Positions 1 to 8,529 of a stretch of DNA of 64,000 nt are shown in pieces. Position numbers and translations under genes: made by a program. The notes beneath the pieces were generated by a model, which made no database searches, was not told where the DNA came from, and was given only the letters and a program-made list of their open reading frames with translations. This stretch comes from Bin87 sp965203985 (GTDB lineage: Bacteria > Chloroflexota > Dehalococcoidia > Lucifugimonadales > UBA3495): NCBI GenBank assembly GCA_965203985.1, contig CBDBDS010000013.1, positions 1,364,001-1,428,000 of the forward strand, given 5' to 3'. Within the stretch, counting starts at the first letter, position 1. Each line of letters opens with the position of its first letter.

Positions 1-2946
1 GCGGCGCAGCTTTTCGAGTTCGTCGGCGATGGCGTCCCTTTGCCTGGCGCTGAATGCGGTGACGCCCAACGACAGTTCGGGATGTTCCCGTGCGTGTTGC
101 ATCACGGCGTTCGCCACTATCCGGGCTTCGCCTCGGTTCTGCCCGCTGCCTTCGTAGGGCTCGTCGTGGTGGACGTAGTGCAGGCCCAGGTCGGGAGCCG
201 CGCCGTCGGGGCTGGCGTAGAAGACTAGGTTGTGGTCGTAGAACTCCCGGTTGGACACCGCAATCAGCGATTCGTGGCGGCTGCGGTAATGCCAGCGCAG
301 CATTCTCTCGGCGGCGCCCCTGGACTTGAAGAGCGCCAGTATGCTTTCCATGTCGGATACTGCGACGGGGTCTTCCACTTCATCCGGTTCTTCGTTCATG
401 GCGGCGCTGAAGAAGTCGGTGGGCGGCAACTGCTTGTCGTCGCCGACTACGACGGCCTGCCGGCCGCGCAGCAGCGCGCCGAAGGCGTCGACGGGCTGCA
501 CCTGGCTGGCCTCGTCGAAGATGACCACGTCGAACTTGATGCCGTCTTTCTGTATGTAGGTGGCCACGGACAGGGGGCTCATCATGAAGATGGGCTTGAT
601 GGCCTGGACGGCGTCGCCGGCTTCCGCCAGCAGGCGCCTGATGGGGAGGTGCCGTTGTTTCTTGTTGAATTCGCGTTGCAGTATCTCGACCTGGCCGGGA
701 GCCTGTCGGGCGGGCAGCTGTTCCCAGTGGGCGTCGGCGACGCGGGCGCGCTGGTGGGCGAACGATGCTTCGTCCAGTTGTCTGAACTTGTCGATCAGGC
801 GCTCGTGGGTGTCGGAGTCGTGGTGGGCCAGTACCGGGCGTTCTCGTTTGGCGCGGGAGACGGCCATGTTCAGGCGTGACATCTCCATGCCGAGTGTGAT
901 GAGGCCGGGGTCTCCGTCCCAGGTCCAGGCCGTTTCCATCATCTCGGACAGGCCGTTCTCCATTGCGTCCTGCTCGGCGCGGCGGAACGCGGTGAATTCC
1001 CGGAGTTGGGGCAGTCCCTGCTGGAGGAATTCCTGTGCGAACAGTTTGGCGTCTTCGAGTGCTATCTCGGCCAGAGGTTGGCCGTCCGGCAGTTGCCCGG
1101 CGTCCAGTTCAATGCTCGTCGTCAGGGCGCTGGCGGCGTTGACGTAGGCTTTGATCATGTCCTGGAGGATCAACAGGCTGGCGTCGGGGTCAAGGGCAGG
1201 GATGAATCCGTCCGGTGCGCCGTTGAGCGTGGTGGTTGCCTGCTTGTACTCGGAGGAGAACAGGTTGCCGAGCAGCTTTCCGAAAATGCCGGCGTTGTTC
1301 ACCCTGGCCTGGGCGGCGAGCAGTGTTTCCAGCTTCCTGGCGTCCGCAACGTTGCGGAGCTCCAGGTTGTGGTCAGTTTTTGCCCTTTCCATGAACCCCG
1401 ACAGGGCTGCTGCCTCTTGCATGAATTGTTCGACCACGTCGGGGAGCTTCGTCATGTCGACGACCGTGGGTGTGGTGGTGAGGCCGCTGCAACGGGCGGG
1501 ATGCGCCGACGGTTTGGCGCCGTTGAGCCCCCGCAACGCGCTTTCCACGCGGTTGACGATCTCCCTGGCGTCCTGCCAGCGTTCTCCGCTCCATTCGGCG
1601 AGGTCTTCCCGGTAGAATTCGGGCCGCGGCGGCGGAGGCGACCCGTCCTCGGCAGGTCGTGGGGCGTTCTTGGCCAGGGTGCCGTAAGCTTCGAAGGGCG
1701 TCAGGCCGGTGCTGCCGATGGGGGCGTGCAGGGCCTCGACGTAGGCGTTGAGCTCGTCGCGGCTGTTCAGGAGGTCGGCGAAGAAGGCCTCGTGGTTGGT
1801 GGGCGTGGGCGGCGACAGCTCGAAGGTGCGTTGAATGTCGTCCAGGACGGATTTCTTGTTGGTCTTCCGGCTGTGCAGTTCCAGGCACAGCTCTCCCAGG
1901 CCGATGGCGGTCATGCGCCGCTTTACCACTTCCAGAGCAGCCATCTTCTCGGCGACGAAAAGCACGGTCTTGCCGTCGGCGGCGGCCTCGGCGATGATGT
2001 TGGCGATGGTCTGGGACTTGCCGGTTCCCGGCGGGCCTTGGATTACCAGGTTCCGGCCGGCCTTCGCGTCTTTTATGGCGCGTATCTGCGTGGCGTCGGC
2101 GTCCAGCACGTGGTAGTCCGTCAGGGGCGATACGTATTCGTCGATCTTGGAGTCGTCGGGGATGGACGATGCGGAGAATTCCGCCGGCCGGCGTTCTCCG
2201 AACAGGTTCTGGAAGATGTCGCATTCGGCGATGAGGTCGGCGTCGTCCTTGAGGTCGAGGTCCCGGTACATCTGCAGCTTGGAGAAGTTGAACAGGCTCA
2301 GGGCGACGAATTCCCGGTCTACGGTCCAGCCCTTCTGGGAGACCGTCTTTTCGACGGCGTCGAAGTATTCGGGGACGTTCGTGCTGGAGAAGTCGTCGTC
2401 TTCGTCGCCGGGCAGGGGCGGCATGGTCATGCCGAAGTCGTTGCGGACCTTTTCGACGAAGGATGCGTTGGCGCCGGTCTCTTCGCCGGTGAACGACATG
2501 GTGAACTCGGTGCCGGCTTCTTTGCGCTCCAGCGCTACGGGTATCAGCACCAGGGGCGCGGTGCGGTCCTGCTGGGAGGATTCGCTTTCGCGCCAGATGA
2601 CGGCGCCCAGGGCGAGGTACAGGCTGTTGATGCCCTGTTCTTCCAGCAGCGTCCTGGCTTCAGCGTAGGTCTTGAGGAGGCGGCTGTACAGGTTTTCCTT
2701 GGTCTCGCCGGTGGGGATGCGCCGGGGCTGGCTGGATTTGCTCTCCTGCGGCAGGAAGCGTACGGCGGCTTCGTCTTGGGTGAGCCATTGGAGGATTTCC
2801 GGCACGTTGGGGTGGGAGAGGACCAGGCCCTTGGCGCTGTGCGGCCTGAAGTTCACCAGCGGGTTTCTCGCGGAAAGCTCCAGCAGTTCACGGCGCGCGT
2901 TGTCGATGGTGGCCGCGATCTGCCTGTTGGATTCTTCGCCTTTCAT
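1..2946 (-). CDS. DUF4011-type superfamily 1 DNA helicase, C-terminus beyond window edge
   Basis: This frame is open from an ATG at 2946 to base 1 (982 codons, no stop), so the gene continues past the left edge. The N-terminus (RRELLELSARNPLVNFR) matches the DUF4011 start. Residues 304-310 are a Walker A motif, GPPGTGK, followed by S-Q-T. Residues 806-815 read VVIFDEASQV (DExx motif II), followed by VVGDDKQLPPTDFF (motif III region). The last visible residues (VTAFSARQRDAIADELE) fit a helicase motif V region. Known relatives are very long proteins often ending in a nuclease-like domain and found in defence islands. The C-terminal nuclease cannot be seen here. The upstream ATG at 2951 stops at once, which supports 2946. 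A defence role is inferred from family and neighbours. Confidence 0.9.
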   Translation of the reverse strand, partial: MKGEESNRQIAATIDNARRELLELSARNPLVNFRPHSAKGLVLSHPNVPEILQWLTQDEAAVRFLPQESKSSQPRRIPTGETKENLYSRLLKTYAEARTLLEEQGINSLYLALGAVIWRESESSQQDRTAPLVLIPVALERKEAGTEFTMSFTGEETGANASFVEKVRNDFGMTMPPLPGDEDDDFSSTNVPEYFDAVEKTVSQKGWTVDREFVALSLFNFSKLQMYRDLDLKDDADLIAECDIFQNLFGERRPAEFSASSIPDDSKIDEYVSPLTDYHVLDADATQIRAIKDAKAGRNLVIQGPPGTGKSQTIANIIAEAAADGKTVLFVAEKMAALEVVKRRMTAIGLGELCLELHSRKTNKKSVLDDIQRTFELSPPTPTNHEAFFADLLNSRDELNAYVEALHAPIGSTGLTPFEAYGTLAKNAPRPAEDGSPPPPRPEFYREDLAEWSGERWQDAREIVNRVESALRGLNGAKPSAHPARCSGLTTTPTVVDMTKLPDVVEQFMQEAAALSGFMERAKTDHNLELRNVADARKLETLLAAQARVNNAGIFGKLLGNLFSSEYKQATTTLNGAPDGFIPALDPDASLLILQDMIKAYVNAASALTTSIELDAGQLPDGQPLAEIALEDAKLFAQEFLQQGLPQLREFTAFRRAEQDAMENGLSEMMETAWTWDGDPGLITLGMEMSRLNMAVSRAKRERPVLAHHDSDTHERLIDKFRQLDEASFAHQRARVADAHWEQLPARQAPGQVEILQREFNKKQRHLPIRRLLAEAGDAVQAIKPIFMMSPLSVATYIQKDGIKFDVVIFDEASQVQPVDAFGALLRGRQAVVVGDDKQLPPTDFFSAAMNEEPDEVEDPVAVSDMESILALFKSRGAAERMLRWHYRSRHESLIAVSNREFYDHNLVFYASPDGAAPDLGLHYVHHDEPYEGSGQNRGEARIVANAVMQHAREHPELSLGVTAFSARQRDAIADELEKLRR

Positions 2947-3589
2947 TTCATTTCACCGACGCAGAACTCGGAGTTATGCGTACTCGGACCAGCGATTTCC
3001 GGGTTCCTTGCAGATGCGCTGATCTTATCGTTTTTTGGTGACGCCCGGTAGTGGTCCCGCATTGTTGCGGCAACTCCCGTTTTGCCATGCTGCTCTTGCT
3101 CCTTCTCCGCCATCCGGATCACGGCGACGGTCCGTTAGTCTTCGGCGTCGCGGCGCCAAGATCAAGGCTTGGGGCATCTACCGTGACGTGGGGCGTTCAG
3201 CCGGCATCAACTGGTCAAGGCCAGTGGGCTGCGCTGGATCTCCCTGATGTGGCTGGGACCGGCGCTGTGGGCGGGAGGCCATTGCGCGTTGTCGGCATGC
3301 TGGCGGCGGACGCGCTGAGGCGGGCTGGTTTGGCCTGCTGGGTCGTGGCGGCCCAATCTGCAGGGTAGTGGCGGTTCAAGGGAAACGGTGGCGTCTGGTG
3401 CCGCCGTGGCGGGTCGCTGGCTCGGCTGCCGGGTATGTGAATGGGGCGCTCAAGGGAGAACAGTCTTCCCGTCGGAGTTGCCACGCAAGCAGGAACATTC
3501 GCCTGAGGTGAACTGGCGGGACCGGCTGGTGCCGGCAACAGTTTTCTCGCCCAGATCTTGGGCTAGTCGGCTATTCGAGCTGGACACGC
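2947..3589. other. No recognisable gene
   Basis: Short frames exist on both strands but none has a family-like motif or convincing start. The stretch lies between the helicase start and an insertion-sequence remnant. It probably holds the helicase promoter and decayed sequence. Confidence 0.5.
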
Positions 3590-3794
3590 CGTGAGCTTCC
3601 TCACTAGGGTCAGCAACTTGTGCCCCGCATTCGCCCGACCTGGTGCATCTCCCAGGTCGAATGTGGTGGACCACCAACTGGCCCAACCCCAAATGGTGGG
3701 GCAACGTGAGCCGCCGGATCAGCCCAGCATTGGCGACCAAGCGGTCATCGTCAAAGGCGACGTGGATGGGGTCGGGCCGCTCCCGTGGTAGCAC
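3590..3794 (-). pseudogene. IS1380-family transposase N-terminal remnant, frameshifted
   Basis: Read on the minus strand, one frame gives VAFDDDRLVANAGL followed by LPHHLGLGQLV. Around 3655 the match jumps to another frame, giving FDLGDAPGRANAGHKLLTLV. Both pieces are recalled as consecutive N-terminal stretches of IS1380-type transposases (FDD..LVANAGLLLPATLA..LGL, then DLGDAPGRANAGDKLLTLVASALAGGD). The match then stops, so only about the first 70 residues survive, with a frameshift between them. The catalytic core is absent. This is a dead insertion-sequence fragment. Confidence 0.65.
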
Positions 3795-4172
3795 CCGATG
3801 GGTGCTCCTTGTTTCGGGTCGGTTTCTGTCACAAAAACCGTTGTCTCTGAAGGCGGGAGCACTTTCTTGTCGCCTGACTACCCCGACACAATCATCCCTT
3901 CGGTGGATTGGGGTTTGGCCAGCCGGGATTGAACGTTGCCCACATCATCGCTGAACTCGCCGGCGTCAACTGGACGGACTTCTGCCGAGTACTCAACAGT
4001 GTCAACGCCGGGAGCGATTGGGAGAGTATCGGGACCTGCCAATGGGACGCCGCAATCCCGAAATATGGTCTCTCCAACTGATCGCGCGGCGCCTGGTACA
4101 GATCGTGGACCGCAATATTGTCGGTGGTCTACGATTCGCTCAGTAGCTGACTGGTCAGGGAAATGTCAGTCT
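3795..4172. other. Non-coding or decayed stretch with one short open frame
   Basis: A plus-strand frame with a possible TTG at 3908 ends at a TGA at 4079-4081. It reads GFGQPGLNVAHIIAELAGV and continues to KYGLSN. The composition is protein-like, but there is no clear start or ribosome site and no family was recognised. It may be the tail of a truncated gene displaced by the adjacent insertion-sequence remnant. Confidence 0.3.
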
Positions 4173-4394
4173 ATGAAGGGCTTGACTGGCCTGCTCGAGC
4201 ACCAACCGGCGCACTTCGACCGGCGGACCGGGAACAACGGTGGGAAGGCGCTGGCGAAGCTCGAGTCCCTGGACCATGTTCCGGACGACGATCTGCTGGA
4301 TCTCGCCGCCACGCTGATGACCTACCACCTGCGCCGGGCGGGAAAACTGGACACCGCGGGTGATGCGGCGGGGAAGGAGCAAGAGCATGCCTGA
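4173..4394 (+). CDS. Small hypothetical protein (73 aa)
   Basis: The ATG at 4173 opens a 73-residue frame beginning MKGLTGLLEHQPAHFD and ending KEQEHA. It is charged, mostly helical in character (LAKLESLDHVPDDDLLDLAATLM) and has no membrane segment. An ATG at 4387 overlaps its end and opens a 16-codon frame. No family was recognised. It lies in a decayed region beside an insertion-sequence remnant, so it may itself be residual. The long frame upstream of 4173 has a random-looking composition, so this internal ATG was preferred. Confidence 0.35.
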   Translation: MKGLTGLLEHQPAHFDRRTGNNGGKALAKLESLDHVPDDDLLDLAATLMTYHLRRAGKLDTAGDAAGKEQEHA

Positions 4395-4405
4395 GCCGGA
4401 CGTTT

Positions 4406-5338
4406 TCATCGGCAAGGCGGGGATATTGGGTCTGTGAACCAGGTGGACCGTTTCATTGTCGCTACTTTGACTGCGCTCAAAACTTCCACCTTCATCAAAC
4501 TACTACGGTAAGTACTGGGGATTGCACTTGCTGCCAGCAAGCCGTACTCGAACTCCGCCGCTGCAACGGCACATCTAGACACGTAAGTCAATGTCGCCGA
4601 TGCCAAATCTTCCACCCTAGTGGACGAACCGGCTTCGATAGCGTCTGCATATCGCTCAAGGATAACAGCGATCTCAGCGACCTTTCGAAGAGCCATACCT
4701 TGTCCTATCGAGGTGCCGCCGTACCGTGCTTTGGCTAACATCTGGAAAATTGAAGGGAAATTGCCTGCCTGTAATGACGTTCGGGATCCCGCAGAAGTAA
4801 GTGACGAACTCTGGGCTTCCCTAATTGCGGACAAAACTTCGAGTCGCACCTTGTTCAGATGAGAATCGATCGTGATCGCGACCGCCGCTTCGAGTGCATA
4901 AGCATACTCATGATGCTTTATGGCGTGGCGAGCTACGTTAGATAGCGTTTCGGCCCTTCCCAGAGACGTCGCACTACGCTTGCCAGCTTTTATTGCTGTT
5001 TCGTAATCCCCGCTGTTCAGTGCGATTTCCGACACTCGGCGCATACCTAGGTTCTGGCCGCTATCAGTTGTGCCTGTCTCCGCTGCGATCATCATTTCGT
5101 TCAGGGAGAAAGCCCGCGTTGGTTGAGGCGTGTTGGTGGGGAGCATGTTCGGGGCCCGGGTCGTAGCGATGGTAGGAACGTGCGGATTCTCGACAGTCGT
5201 ACGGCCGACTGTATCCTGTTGAGGCGCGCGGCCCTCGGGACCAATGAAATCCCACAAACCGAAGGCGAATTCGCCGACAGTGATCACCGCAGCTAGTGCG
5301 CTTAGCGCCGCGAGCATCACCAAGAACAACTTGGTCAT
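4406..5338 (-). CDS. Membrane-anchored hypothetical protein with TPR-like helical repeats
   Basis: The 310-residue protein starts with one hydrophobic helix (about residues 4-28, FLVMLAALSALAAVITVGEF), read as a signal anchor, then a Pro/Thr-rich linker to about residue 78. The rest is Ala-rich helical pairs, for example SEIALNSGDYETAIKAGKR, NVARHAIKHHEYAYALEAA and AEIAVILERYADAIEAG. They are spaced like tetratricopeptide repeats but diverge from consensus. This suggests an extracytoplasmic or membrane-associated scaffold. No enzyme motif is visible. An AGGTGG stretch about 10 bases before the ATG at 5338 supports the start. It stands alone and function is unknown. Confidence 0.65.
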   Translation of the reverse strand: MTKLFLVMLAALSALAAVITVGEFAFGLWDFIGPEGRAPQQDTVGRTTVENPHVPTIATTRAPNMLPTNTPQPTRAFSLNEMMIAAETGTTDSGQNLGMRRVSEIALNSGDYETAIKAGKRSATSLGRAETLSNVARHAIKHHEYAYALEAAVAITIDSHLNKVRLEVLSAIREAQSSSLTSAGSRTSLQAGNFPSIFQMLAKARYGGTSIGQGMALRKVAEIAVILERYADAIEAGSSTRVEDLASATLTYVSRCAVAAAEFEYGLLAASAIPSTYRSSLMKVEVLSAVKVATMKRSTWFTDPISPPCR

Positions 5339-5482
5339 CCGACAATACCACCTAAATGGGCATCGGCAGCGGGCAGACCACGATGTGCGGTCCCGCGGGG
5401 TTCGTAACCCACGCTCGACAAACTAATACGCACCGGCTACAATCGCAGCTGATTGGGAGCTTTTGCCCGCGCCCCATCAATG

Positions 5483-5518
5483 CTGCCCCGGACGAATATT
5501 CCGGGGCAGTTTATTTTT
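5483..5518 (+). terminator. Rho-independent terminator
   Basis: A perfect 10-bp stem, CTGCCCCGGA (5483-5492) with TCCGGGGCAG (5500-5509), has a 7-base loop and is followed by TTTATTTTT. The orientation terminates plus-strand transcription, yet no plus-strand gene was recognised in the preceding kilobase. It may end an unrecognised transcript or be a relic. Confidence 0.75.
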
Positions 5519-5957
5519 CGTTCACTTTATCATTAACCCCGAATCCACCGAAGGGAAACGCGGGTTGCGATCAGACGAGGGATGAGGGACCGGGGACCGG
5601 GCCGGCAAGGGTCTGGTGCCGATGAAAGGGACGATGTGGGGCGTGGATGCCGGTCCAAAGAGATCGTGACGGCCCGTAGTAACGGTGTTGGGAGCGGTTT
5701 TCAGCACAAATCGCCGGCGGAGACCGTCGGGGGGCCAGCCTGGGTACTGATCGTCCAGGCGTAGGGCATCATGGTAGACGGGTCAACCCCCGAGGACGGC
5801 GTCAGGAAGGGAGGGGTAGGGCGCGCAATCGGGCCAGGGCGCTGCTGAACTGGTTCTGCCAGGGCCAGTCTTGGGGAGATGCACGGTAAGACGGCGTGCC
5901 TTGCGGGTGAGGCGTCCGAATAGCAGCCCGTCTGAGGTTTGCTGCCAGGGTGCTCGG
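5519..5957. other. No recognisable gene
   Basis: Only short, mutually overlapping frames without motifs occur between the terminator hairpin and the DUF4238 gene. Confidence 0.5.
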
Positions 5958-7004
5958 TTAATACTTGGCGACCCGTGTTGAGAATGTCTCCGTTGGACCG
6001 CCCCGTCTTACGGCGCGCTGTCTGAATGGTGGTCGCAGTGGCTTCTGTAGGCGCTTTGACATGCTCAGCCTGTCGGCTCGTCGTTTGACGCGCAAAAAAG
6101 AGAGGTTCAGCCCTACGTTTGGCGTTTGGCCATGGCTGTGTATCAAGGAGTGCTGGGGATTCTCGTCGCTGCTCCATTCTTCGAGAATAATAGTCTCGTC
6201 CTGCCGGAGGTGAGCGTAGTGTGATGCGAGGTTTTGGATAACAGCCGACTCGTTTCCATCGTTGAAGTAAAGGTTGTTATTGGCGGAAATCACCTGGAGG
6301 CCGTTGAGAACCGCGACATCGGCCTCAGTGGGAAGTTGCTTCTTCACGTAGTCATAAACGTCTTTGTCGTACATCACCAAGACGTGCTTTGGCGACAGAG
6401 GCAGGAAGATCTGAAGGCCGGTTAGGCCCATCCCGGTCGTCCCGTGTCCACGGGCCCCCTCCAGGTACTGGTTGTACTTGAACACCGGGTTGTCGCTGGT
6501 GATGAGAATGCCTGCTCCAGCTTCCACGACGATTGACTTCAGATCTTCCATCGCCCGGGATGAGCGGTCGAGCATCCGCAGGTTGTAGACCGGGAGATTT
6601 TCCGGTTCCACGACATCAAATCGAATGGGTCTCCTGCTGTCGCTATAGACTGCGTCTTCGCCGATGAGCTCTTGCAGCTTACTGTGGATGGCAGCCGTCC
6701 GCCTGGCAAATGAGGGTGTGCGCAAGAGTTGGGCCGCTATGAATTGCCTGACGGTCACCATGTCGCAACTGCCCTTGCTGTCGCAGAGATCCGATATTGC
6801 GATGGCCGCACGCGCTTCGAGCTCCGCGAGCGCGTCTTCAATTTGAGCGGTTCGGTAGTAGTTCGGTTTGGAGCATTCGTGTTTGATACTTGCGTCCAGT
6901 ATCGTCAGACCGCGCTGGATGTTGTGGAGGTTGATACGCCTGCATCGGCTCTTGAAACGCCGGAGGTAGGATTTTGGCACATAGTGATGTTCCCTAGTCT
7001 TCAT
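5958..7004 (-). CDS. DUF4238 domain-containing protein
   Basis: The N-terminus MKTREHHYVPKSYLRRF is the hallmark of DUF4238 (HHYVPxxYLxxF, residues 6-17). The middle holds conserved-looking segments ILITSDNPVF and FLPLSPKHVLVMYDK, also typical of that family. Length is 348 residues, close to the usual size, but the last 50 residues are basic and low in family character (RLQKPLRPPFRQRAVRRGG), perhaps a read-through tail. The biochemical role of DUF4238 is unknown. It lies as a single gene beside a restriction-modification pair, which suggests defence-island membership. The ATG at 7004 places the signature at the N-terminus as expected. Confidence 0.85.
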   Translation of the reverse strand: MKTREHHYVPKSYLRRFKSRCRRINLHNIQRGLTILDASIKHECSKPNYYRTAQIEDALAELEARAAIAISDLCDSKGSCDMVTVRQFIAAQLLRTPSFARRTAAIHSKLQELIGEDAVYSDSRRPIRFDVVEPENLPVYNLRMLDRSSRAMEDLKSIVVEAGAGILITSDNPVFKYNQYLEGARGHGTTGMGLTGLQIFLPLSPKHVLVMYDKDVYDYVKKQLPTEADVAVLNGLQVISANNNLYFNDGNESAVIQNLASHYAHLRQDETIILEEWSSDENPQHSLIHSHGQTPNVGLNLSFLRVKRRADRLSMSKRLQKPLRPPFRQRAVRRGGPTETFSTRVAKY

Positions 7005-7425
7005 GGTCGGCTCCAGCGGTTACTTTTCGCAGACGGCTCTGTGGCAATCACCATCGTCGGCCTTGGCATTGGGAACCATCGACGTTGGGAAAACCTTACC
7101 GTTCCCCATCTTGATTGGGACGCGCATTTGACCGGCAGCTTGGGCCGCATCGCACGAGCTGTGTCTGAGTCGGCGACGACGGTGTTCGTGTACAGCGTCA
7201 GCCATTGGCCGGTGCTGATGCCATAACTTCTGCCGGTTCGGTATCAAATGCGTATTACGAGCGAGACCACGGCGGTCAAAACGAGACCGGCGATCGGTTC
7301 CATCTTTATCACCAATGGTTTTCCTATTGGCGTGTGCTCTAAGCGGGAGCGGTGGCTTGCTTGGTTTCCTGAAAACGGGGTTGGGCTGGAACTGCTATGA
7401 TGGTGTGTAGGTTCAGGAGGCTCCG
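7005..7425. other. Intergenic, no gene recognised; promoter region for the restriction gene
   Basis: No family-like frame is present. A TATGAT hexamer at 7396-7401 lies 24 bases before the restriction gene start and could be a -10 element, but no good -35 is evident. AGGAGG at 7415-7420 is the ribosome site of the next gene. Confidence 0.4.
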
Positions 7426-8529
7426 ATGCTGTTGGATGACTACTTGCCCGAGCTGGGCGCCATGGTGAAACGGCTGCGTGTGCAGCGGGGTATGACGGAG
7501 AGTCAACTGGCCGTTGCCTCGAAGGTCTCCACCTCTTTTGTGCAGTCTTTGGAGTCCGGGTTGGGGGACCCAACGTACTCGGAATTGCGCAGTTTGGCAC
7601 ATTCTCTACGAGTGGGTTTGGACTACCTGCTGGGCCTTGGCGGAGGGAATGTGTTTGGTTCGACCGTGGTGTCGAAGGGATTGATGCTCCAGTTCCGCCA
7701 TGGCAGGCACAAGGCCGAGTATTTGTTGAGAGGGGCATCGGAGGCCGAATTGGCTGCTGTTCTGAACGAGTTGCGTTCTGGTTTGGGGTCTGGTCGGGGT
7801 GCCAGTTCAGCAATTGCTCGTGCCTATCTTAAGGCGGTTGCCCTTTGGCCTAAGGCGAACCCCTCGGATCTCTGGCTTTTCTTGGTGAACCGAGCTTATT
7901 GTGATGTGGCTAATCATCCGGTGGGTGTGGTCACTGACCTCGCGCAGAGTTGGAAGCGTGCTAGCGGGGGTGCCTTGGAGGAGGTGTTGCGTTCCCACTA
8001 TGGCAGGGTTCTGGCTGCCGGAGGGTTGTCGGTGGCTCCGTTGACTGATGAGGAACGGGGGCGAATCATGAGGGCCGCATTGCCGGACGAACCTAGGCTT
8101 ATCCCTGAGAAGGCCGACGTGTTGGTGACCAAGGCTGGTAAGTCTGGCGATACAAACGAGTTGGTAGGCGTGGTCCATGTGAAGGCCAGCTTAGCTGAAC
8201 GCCGAACAGACGATGTTCCGCTCAGTACGCTGCTCATTGAGAATGGCTATCTTTCGGTCTTCTGGACCATGGACTGCAAAAGCTTTCCGGCCAGAAGTCC
8301 GGTGAATCTCGGCGAGTATGGCCCGGCCGACGGTGAACGGAGTGATAAGCGTCTGGATATAGAGGAGAATGGATACTTCTCGGCTGGTTTTTCGTATAAC
8401 CGGCACACGTTGCCTACTAAGGTCTCCAAAGCCAAGGCACGGATTCAGCTTTGCGACTTCTCGAACCCGGATGATGCTTTCTCCAGATTTGTGCTGTCTT
8501 GGGTGTCTTCAAGTGACAGTTCGGCCTGA
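7426..8529 (+). CDS. HTH-fused type II restriction endonuclease, BsaWI-like
   Basis: Residues 8-75 form an XRE/Cro helix-turn-helix (MVKRLRVQRGMTESQLAVAS, then VSTSFVQSLESG, then LAHSLRVGLDYLLGL). The remaining ~290 residues resemble BsaWI-type nucleases. The stretch PEKADVLVTKAG, then ELVGVVHVKASLAERRTDDV, fits a PD-(D/E)xK-like core with a VKAS element, followed by SVFWTMDCKSFPARSP and NPDDAFSRFVL. BsaWI cuts W/CCGGW; the specificity here is inferred only from the family. AGGAGG sits 5 bases before the ATG. It converges on, and overlaps by 85 bp, the methyltransferase gene. The fused HTH could act like a controller domain. T-rich third positions (TTG, GTT, CTT) differ from the core genes and suggest transfer. 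Confidence 0.75.
   Translation: MLLDDYLPELGAMVKRLRVQRGMTESQLAVASKVSTSFVQSLESGLGDPTYSELRSLAHSLRVGLDYLLGLGGGNVFGSTVVSKGLMLQFRHGRHKAEYLLRGASEAELAAVLNELRSGLGSGRGASSAIARAYLKAVALWPKANPSDLWLFLVNRAYCDVANHPVGVVTDLAQSWKRASGGALEEVLRSHYGRVLAAGGLSVAPLTDEERGRIMRAALPDEPRLIPEKADVLVTKAGKSGDTNELVGVVHVKASLAERRTDDVPLSTLLIENGYLSVFWTMDCKSFPARSPVNLGEYGPADGERSDKRLDIEENGYFSAGFSYNRHTLPTKVSKAKARIQLCDFSNPDDAFSRFVLSWVSSSDSSA

Noticed and set aside
1006..3051. 681-aa plus-strand open frame
   Set aside because: It is antisense to the helicase gene, whose minus-strand frame carries clear Walker A and DEAS motifs; this product is Gly/Val-rich without family motifs.
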